Below, in pieces: positions 57,962 through 64,000 of a stretch of DNA of 64,000 bases. Every line of letters begins with the position of its first letter. The first letter of the stretch is position 1. The DNA is from Ignelater luminosus (lineage: Eukaryota; Arthropoda; Insecta; Coleoptera; Elateridae). The stretch is from positions 343,254-407,253 of the forward strand of contig VTPC01000929.1 of NCBI GenBank assembly GCA_011009095.1, read 5' to 3'. A program made the position numbers and the translations under genes. The notes beneath the pieces are model-generated. The model did not search any database and had not been told where the DNA came from. It was given only the letters and a program-made list of their open reading frames with translations.

Positions 57962-58825
57962 ATGAAAGAATACGCGTTTGTCACGTCACCTAACTATTCT
58001 TATACATTTCCTTTTGAATCTAATTTTGTTTATCAAGATGCAGTTGAGTGGATGAGTGAAAATTGGACTCTTAGTTTTTATTACGTAGTGATTTATGTAA
58101 TTTTTATATTTGGTGGTCAACATGTGATGAAAAACAAACCACGGTTTGAATTAAGGATTCCACTATCATTATGGAACACTGCGTTAGCAATATTTAATAT
58201 CATTGGCACTTTACGTACCATTCCTGAATTTTTGCACATACTAACCAATTACGGTTTGTATCATTCAATATGTGTACCTTCATTTATCGAACAGGATCAT
58301 GTGGCCAGCTTCTGGACGTATCTGTTCATTTTAAGTAAAGTGACAGATTTAGGAGATACAGTTTTTATTGTTCTACGTAAACAGCCGCTAATATTTCTTC
58401 ACTGGTATCACCACATCACTGCACTGGTAGGTGCTTGGTATACGTATACCGAAAAGGCAGCCTACGGTAGATGGCTTATGGTGATGAATTATTTCGTTCA
58501 TGCTTTAATGTATTCCTATTATGCATTGAAAGCAAGAGGTTATAATATTCCTTGGCAATTTGCAATTGTGATTACATCTCTTCAATTGATACAGATGGTA
58601 ATAGCATGTCTAGTGACAATTTGGGCCCAACAGTTTCTCATTGGAAATATGGAGTGCCGTGTTACGCCGTTAATCATTAAAGTATCGTTTGTTATATATT
58701 TTAGTTATTTTGTGTTATTTGTCAGATTTTTCTATAACGCGTATCTTTCTGGAGAACGACAAAGGAAGAAGCATCACGTATCAGCATCATCAGAGGATCT
58801 ATTATCAAAATCAAAAATACATTAA
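57962..58825 (+). CDS. ELOVL6-like fatty acid elongase, copy 3 (intact, diverged)
   Basis: A second intact ER 3-ketoacyl-CoA synthase of the same family as the copy at 22152, again 287 residues without introns or gaps. The histidine box HWYHH (147-151), MNYFVHALMYSYY (175-187) and TSLQLIQ (205-211) are kept. The KxxExxDT box reads KVTDLGDT (126-133), so its Glu is replaced by Asp at residue 129. The loop after the histidine box (ITALVGAWYTYTEKAAYGR) and the N-terminal lumenal part also differ, while the membrane core is well conserved. The tail is basic (ERQRKKHH). The start is the first ATG. AATAAA at about 59026 could end the mRNA. Purifying selection seems likely given the intact frame; substrate or tissue may have changed. 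Confidence 0.9.
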   Translation: MKEYAFVTSPNYSYTFPFESNFVYQDAVEWMSENWTLSFYYVVIYVIFIFGGQHVMKNKPRFELRIPLSLWNTALAIFNIIGTLRTIPEFLHILTNYGLYHSICVPSFIEQDHVASFWTYLFILSKVTDLGDTVFIVLRKQPLIFLHWYHHITALVGAWYTYTEKAAYGRWLMVMNYFVHALMYSYYALKARGYNIPWQFAIVITSLQLIQMVIACLVTIWAQQFLIGNMECRVTPLIIKVSFVIYFSYFVLFVRFFYNAYLSGERQRKKHHVSASSEDLLSKSKIH

Positions 58826-60289
58826 GGTATCTTCGAACAGTTTTTAGTAAAACATGCTTGTATCATTAATTGTATGAGTAGAAACTTATTGTAAACAGCA
58901 TTTGTTGTTTTTTATATGATTGATTTTTATGATATTGCTGGTAGTATTAGCCATTGCTTGTTCTATGTCAAGTGTTAAAAATGTAGATTGTTGGTATTCT
59001 AACTGATTTTATCCGTTTATTACAAAATAAAATAAATTGTTGATGTTTACATAGTATTTTCTTCCTGACTTTCTTTTTTCATTTTAAGGGATGTGGATAG
59101 TAACATCACAGAATGTTCAACTCGTCTAATATGACAGGTAATTATTATAAATCATGGTAAATTGCAACTTAGACAGCATTGGAATGGTAAAGCAATCCTT
59201 ATTTCTCGAAACATTTGTCAATAAAAATCAAAGTTGTTGAAAAGCGGTGTTTATGAACGACCTTGTTAGAAAATATGCAATCATCAAGAATTAAACTTGA
59301 GATTGAATTAAAAAATCTTGGCAAACATTATTTCAAATTATGTTTCTATACTACTAAACAACATTTTTTGCATTCTACTCAATATGAAGAGAACTTCACT
59401 GGCTACCTATAGTTTTCCATCTTTTGGATCACTGATATCTATGATTTTGGAATACTATTCGAAAAAAGGGCTGCATTTGAAGATCCACTGCCATTCTATT
59501 AAGCTATAAAAGTTGAGTTTGGTTCCATATACGTTCGTCTGGAATAGGTGAGGTGGAGGTTACTGAGAGATATCTAAACATCGTTTTGGTAACCGATTCT
59601 TATAATGATCCTTTGTACACTCATTATTGAACAGACAACTTTGAACCTTCTTTGATAATTATGTAGGTAACAATGCCACCAGCCTTCCTCTTAAATTAAA
59701 AAAAAACAGACACAGGGAGTTTTCCTTGAATCAAGAATCTCAAGAAATAAGGTACGTAACGCCAGCCCTCACTCCGCCCCTTTTTGTAACGTAGTATAAC
59801 GCTACAAAAAACACCCTCTTAATATAGGGTGCTGCTATTAGTGGTCGGTTTAGGATAAATAAACTGAACAAACAAAAAATAGCAGCCATCCTAAACCCGC
59901 TCCAAGATATTGGCTTTTCAACTTTTGACAAATAATCTGCAGATGGAGCACTGTTAATCCTTAAATGCAAAATAAAATTCTGTTTTTATGATAATGATCC
60001 AATTAGAGCGTTGCAAGACTTTGCTCGCAATTCTTAAGATTCTGCGAAATCTAGATAGGTGTGAAATTGCTACACTACCCTAAGGATTTACTAATTAAAT
60101 TTACTAAATGTAAGTATAATATATTATTATTATTATTATTATTCTTTTTTTATCTCGGTTTACTCGGTGCTGTTTATTACTTGCCCGATGGAAATCAAGG
60201 CAAGGTAACCGTTGTAGTTAATTGATGTTAATTTTCACTTAAGAACCTCCTAACTGTATGAACTGTGTTAAGTATAGCAGTTTTTTATA
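58826..60289. other. 3' UTR of copy 3 and intergenic DNA
   Basis: Contains the AATAAA near 59026 and an ATT microsatellite at 60121-60147. No gene recognised. Confidence 0.5.
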
Positions 60290-60955
60290 GCGACTTATAT
60301 AGGTTCTACTGTATATTTATTTCTTGCAGACTTTTGTGGATAGTGCGTGATATCACTCCTGTTATTGAAATTACTAGTATTAGTATCACTTTTTCGTTAT
60401 TCATCTTTCACATATTTCTAATTTCATGTAATAGGTCTGTATATTTTAATAGCTTTTCCTTGTATGTTTTTTGTAAATTGTACGTGTTTGAGATCGCTAT
60501 ATCCACGATGTATGTTGTTTTTGCAGATTTATCGATTAGTACAAAGTCCGGTTTATTATGCGACATTGGGCGATATGAACAAAATATAGTAAATGCTTAT
60601 ACTTCAATTAATAAAGGATCAAAGATATGTTTTTTAGTTGGTAAAAAATAGACATATGAAAAAGCATTTACTCCACTTTATTCATATGGCCCATTGTCTG
60701 TTAAAATAGCTCTATCATAATACAGCTTATGTGTTTTGTTTTCAATTATTGCATTTGGCTTGTATTTATAATGTAGTGTATACTTCCCTATAACACACTG
60801 TCTAAGTGCTAGTTCTTGGTACATTACCTGGTTATGTCTGTACTCTGTACAAGTAATCTGTCCTAATGATTGATATTCCGCTATAATATGCTGAATGGTA
60901 TCGGACTGCGTACGACACAGTCTGCATGTATCATCTGTAAGTGTGTCGTTTTTAT
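60290..60955 (-). pseudogene. Non-LTR retrotransposon (LINE) C-terminal remnant with nested MITE
   Basis: On minus the sequence reads DDTCRLCRTQSDTIQHIIAE, TCTEYRHNQV, YKYKPNAIIENKTHKLYYDR, AILTDNG, then NKPDFVLIDKSAKTTYIVDI, AISNTYNLQKTYKEKLLKYT, DLLHEIRNM, a stop, and ILVISITGVISRTIHKSL. This is the CCHC-like knuckle plus the endonuclease-like (PDF...DIA) C-terminal region found in many insect LINE polyproteins. The W of the usual MW is a stop here. A 115-bp insertion (60573-60687) splits the block between TDNG and NKPDF. The upstream reverse transcriptase is absent. Confidence 0.7.
60573..60687. mobile_element. 115-bp MITE inside the LINE remnant
   Basis: Inverted ends of about 25 bp: ATATGAACAAAATATAGTAA on the left and ACTCCACTTTATTCATAT on the right, with the shared core GTAAATGCTT. 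It interrupts the LINE reading, which resumes on the other side. Confidence 0.65.
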
Positions 60956-61005
60956 TATATTATTACTATTATTATTACTGTTATTATGATTATTATTATT
61001 ATTGA
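60955..61005. repeat. ATT-rich microsatellite
   Basis: Imperfect ATT repeat immediately upstream of the LINE remnant's coding part. Confidence 0.8.
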
Positions 61006-62280
61006 ACCTGGAACCTGTCCAATACACCTACATGCACTGCAGCCAAAATGGCTTGTTATGCTTCCCTAGTTAGTTCTAGCTGGAGTCCATAAATAAGCAT
61101 TTTTTGCAGTTTAAGGGTTAGAACATGAAATAGTCTCCTTGTCTCTCCTTTTAGTGTTTTTGAATAGCTACGTTTTCATTACTGAAACACTTAACAATCT
61201 TTTGTCAATTGATTGGCGTTGTTGGCTGGAAATATTTAATAAACTTACGTTCAGGAAAAATGATTACTGGTTCAGTAAAACAATGTAAAAATAATAAAGA
61301 CAATAATTAGCAGCGTGAATTGGAGAATTAGCAGAAAAAACAGATTTTGTGAGGTAGAATGTTTCATAAGTTGCAGCATAACATTAGAAGAAAAGAGATC
61401 TTAACGTTAGAGACTCATTTTGTTTGTTTTGATATAAAAATCAATATAGAAGAAGGTTTTGGTTTCTAGATTACTTTTACAGTTTTACTAATCAGTGGAA
61501 TATTTTTCTTCTAATCCCTAGTATTTTTATTTCTTACACCCATGTGCATTCGTGACAGAAATTCTAACTTATAATCTTGATTTGACAAGTTTATAACCAA
61601 ATAACTAGATTAGAAATTATAAATTATACTACATCTATTTCATAACTGAGCAAACCACAGAGAGAGAAAACTATACCGTGTCCTAACTCTTAAACAACGT
61701 CAAAATTATTAGTTAGCGACTCTAGTTCTAGCTACACCAAAAGATTCGTGAACTTTTAGCAAAATCATATGAAGGCAAAGGTTTCGGAGTGGGCCAAGAA
61801 GTCCTGGGCTTATCAGATTTGAGACATTTTGAAAATTCTTCTGAAAAGGTTCATACCGAAAAATGTAACATTTACGAATCCACCACACCTTCCTACAAAA
61901 ATAAATTCCAAGTGAATTTCTGTAATAAGACTATTTGTTAGGGTCAGGGCAGTCAGAGGAGTACTATCAAATTTTTACGTGAACTTGAGAAAAACGTTTT
62001 GACTTGTAAGATCATTTGACAATAGAATTGTTTTGCGTATTTTAAACAGTTATAAGGAACCAAGGAGCCATGGCACCACCACAAAGACATTTCATTTTCC
62101 AGTTTGAAAAAAACAATTTATACTCTTAAAATCTTCTCCTTTAAAGTCTGACCTTTACCAGAGATTAAAAAATTAAAAATTGTTATTTTATAAATATACT
62201 AAACAAGTGAACACCGCGCTTACAAAATGATAAAAATAAAAGTTTGGTGCCAGTCAAAGTGTGGCTTTAATGCTTTTAAG
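61006..62280. other. No gene recognised
   Basis: AT-rich, stops in all frames, no element ends seen. Confidence 0.45.
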
Positions 62281-62554
62281 CGGCTGTAGACTTCAGCAGG
62301 GGTAGGCGGGTAAGAAAGGGTGTTCGGAGTTAGCGAAATGGTTGAGTCAAACTACAAGTGGCTCCTGCAGTTACCATCGATGCACGGTGCGGGTACGTTG
62401 TGTTAGTTACGCTACGCCCGTTTTGACACTTGACATGAAGTGTCAATATATAATAATAAAAATAAATATAAAATTGAAAGTAAATCAGTAAAATATTGTA
62501 CACATTAATAACAATTGGAATGCATTAAACATTTACAGTAATCACATTAAAGAC

Positions 62555-63003
62555 TTAAAGCATATCACTATTGAGGTTTTTAATGTTATTTCTAAACTGT
62601 TTAACATTAACATTGGGTGCATTTCGTGTTGCATCTGGCAACCTATTAAATATCTGAATTTCTTTTTCAAAAATTGATTCGCATGTAGTTTTGTTGCTAA
62701 CATATGTTATTTGATAATCTTTAGCCGTTCTAGTTCCGTACTGATATATTTCATTATTTTGTATAAAAACGTCATTTAAATATGTCGGTGCTTTTTTCTT
62801 AATAACCTTATAAATAAAAATTAGAAGATTTTGAATAATTGTTCGTCGTAGCGGTATGAAATTCAAAGTATTATGTAAGTGTTCAATTGGTATATATCTA
62901 CTAGACCTTGCAATGACACGCATTCCGCGATTTTGTAGCCTTTGCAGCATCCGTAGCTGAGTCTCGCCCATAAAGAAGACAGAGCTACAATAATCGAAAA
63001 GCT
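62555..63003 (-). pseudogene. 5'-truncated LINE, last ~146 codons of reverse transcriptase ORF
   Basis: On minus an uninterrupted frame starts LFDYCSSVFFMGETQLRMLQ, then RLQNRGMRVIARSSRYIPIE, LHNTLNFIPLRRTI, LLIFIYKVIKKKAPTYL, ESIFEKEIQIFNRLPD. This is the thumb and C-terminal end of Jockey/CR1-type reverse transcriptases (FDYC box, LQRLQNRAMR box, TPIExM, APxYL). The coding 5' part is cut off sharply at 63003 and the 3' tail at about 62460-62440 is a TAATAATAAA run, as expected for target-primed insertion. The sequence around 62409-62450 resembles that beyond 63010, possibly a diverged target duplication. Confidence 0.8.
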
Positions 63004-63597
63004 ATTATTATTTACGCTATGCCCGTATTGAAACTTGAGGCGAAGGGTGAATGTGAAGTGCAATAACAACGCAATACGTGAACTTTTAAAAAATCTTTTT
63101 CTGCTTATTCTTTGGAAGAAATGATGGAAATAAAAGAACTTGCAAGATCTCTGCCGGATTTAGATATTTCGAAAACCCAGGGTGTCTCCACTTTGAAATC
63201 CAGTTCTAAAGGACAAATCAGAAAATTTAACAGAAATGTTTATTCTCAAAAAAGGATTTGCAATGTGGTACTTAAAATTTTTTATAACCCTCTCCCCTGC
63301 ATTGAACCGCAAAGCCGTGGTTCTACCACCGCACAATACCATACCAATACTATTAAGAAAACACTTATTTCGTTAGTTAAGTGTCGTTTGATGTTGGTTT
63401 GTTACAGTGTTGTTATTTTATCAATTTACGTACAAGTGTACTTTCAAGTTAGACTTGGAATTGTGCTAATATTGAAAAAACGCCGTAAGCGAACGCATGT
63501 GTTACGAGATAAATACAGATATGAAACATTTTAAATAGAGTTTTATAGAAAAAGCTTAGAACAGCTTTGTTTGCAGAAGTGTAAAAATCACAACGAA
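63004..63597. other. Upstream region of elongase copy 4
   Basis: An open frame at 63112-63534 on + is unrecognised and crosses the presumed promoter. The last 20 bases (AAGTGTAAAAATCACAACGA) match the leader of the other elongase copies. Confidence 0.45.
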
Positions 63598-64000
63598 ATG
63601 AAAGAATATGCATTAGTTACGTCGCCTAACTATTTTTATACATTTCCTTTTGAATACAAATTTGCTTTTCAAGATGTCTTTGGGTGGGTGAGTGAAAACT
63701 GGACTCTTAGTTTTTATTACGTAGTGCTTTATGTAATTTTTATATTTGGTGGCCAATATCTGATGAAAAACAAACCACGATTTGATTTAAAAATTCTACT
63801 ATCATTATGGAACTCTGCCTTAGCAATATTTAGCATCTTGGGAGCTCTTCGTACTATTTCTGAATTCCTGCACACACTAAACAATCAGGGTTTGTATCAT
63901 TCGATATGTGTACGTTTATATGTTGAACAAGATCGTGTTGTCAACTTTTGGAGTTATATGTTTGTTTTAAGTAAGTTACTAGAATTGGGAGATACGGTCT
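63598..64000 (+). CDS. ELOVL6-like elongase, copy 4, partial at window edge
   Basis: Starts at ATG 63598 and runs 134 codons open to the window end. It begins MKEYALVTSPNYFYTFPFEY as in copy 3, to which it is closest by eye, and keeps FGGQYLMKNKPRFDLK, LWNSALAIFSILGALR and the KLLELGDT form of the KxxExxDT box at 126-133. Residues 106-108 are RLY where the other copies have PSF in the otherwise invariant CVPSFIEQD, and position 31 is Val for Met. The histidine box and the rest lie beyond the edge, so function cannot be judged. If intact downstream, it would be the fourth member of the cluster. Confidence 0.85.
   Translation, partial: MKEYALVTSPNYFYTFPFEYKFAFQDVFGWVSENWTLSFYYVVLYVIFIFGGQYLMKNKPRFDLKILLSLWNSALAIFSILGALRTISEFLHTLNNQGLYHSICVRLYVEQDRVVNFWSYMFVLSKLLELGDTV

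Noticed and set aside
60265-60651. Plus-strand 128-residue hydrophobic open frame
   Set aside because: Antisense to the LINE C-terminal domain, which matches conserved blocks on minus.
63112-63534. Plus-strand 140-residue open frame before elongase copy 4
   Set aside because: No motif, no conservation visible, and it occupies the likely promoter and leader of copy 4.
1-64000. CRISPR arrays, bacterial operons, phage or rRNA genes
   Set aside because: No regularly spaced repeats with unique spacers, no ribosome binding sites and no rRNA-like conserved stretches; the window is eukaryotic nuclear DNA.
1-64000. Functional tRNA genes
   Set aside because: Only a degraded tRNA-like head at about 32203-32270 was seen; no cloverleaf with paired acceptor stem could be folded by eye.

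Overview
This is AT-rich animal nuclear DNA: introns with GT-AG sites, AATAAA signals, no operons and dense class II transposons. The host genes (a DED+death-domain adaptor of the insect FADD type and ELOVL6/Baldspot-type elongases) point to an insect, probably a TE-rich holometabolous one. I cannot name the species.

Layout. 1-4 kb: a decayed transposon-like gene split by a hAT-like element with an 8-bp target duplication, then the last coding exon of an eIF4E gene on + (3670-3833). 4-12.9 kb: non-coding, with MITEs, a 21-bp tandem repeat and a Harbinger-like transposase remnant. 12,955-19,483: a two-exon FADD-like gene on the minus strand. Its reading frame joins exactly across a 5.9-kb intron, which holds a 1.3-kb foldback element carrying a 208-bp solo LTR. 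22,152-23,015: an intact single-exon ELOVL6-like elongase on +, divergent from FADD. 24.7-49.4 kb: mostly transposon debris (mariner, Tc1/Tc3-like, a tyrosine recombinase of Crypton type, MITEs, a short tandem duplication) with no recognisable host gene. 49,451-50,755: an intact Tc1/mariner-superfamily element with 31-bp perfect inverted ends, TA duplication and an uninterrupted 361-residue transposase. 51.0-64.0 kb: a truncated elongase copy, an intact elongase (57,962-58,825) and a third that runs off the right edge (63,598-64,000), with LINE remnants between them.

The biology that ties the window together is an expanding ELOVL6-like cluster: one typical copy, one intact but diverged copy, one 3'-end relic and one partial copy, all on the same strand. 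The FADD-like adaptor would act in IMD/Dredd signalling and eIF4E in cap-dependent translation; neither is functionally linked to the elongases. The rest is best read as layers of nested transposon insertions, several of which can be ordered in time because the empty site survives in a sister copy or in a repaired reading frame.

All family assignments come from reading translated sequence by eye. No database search was run.
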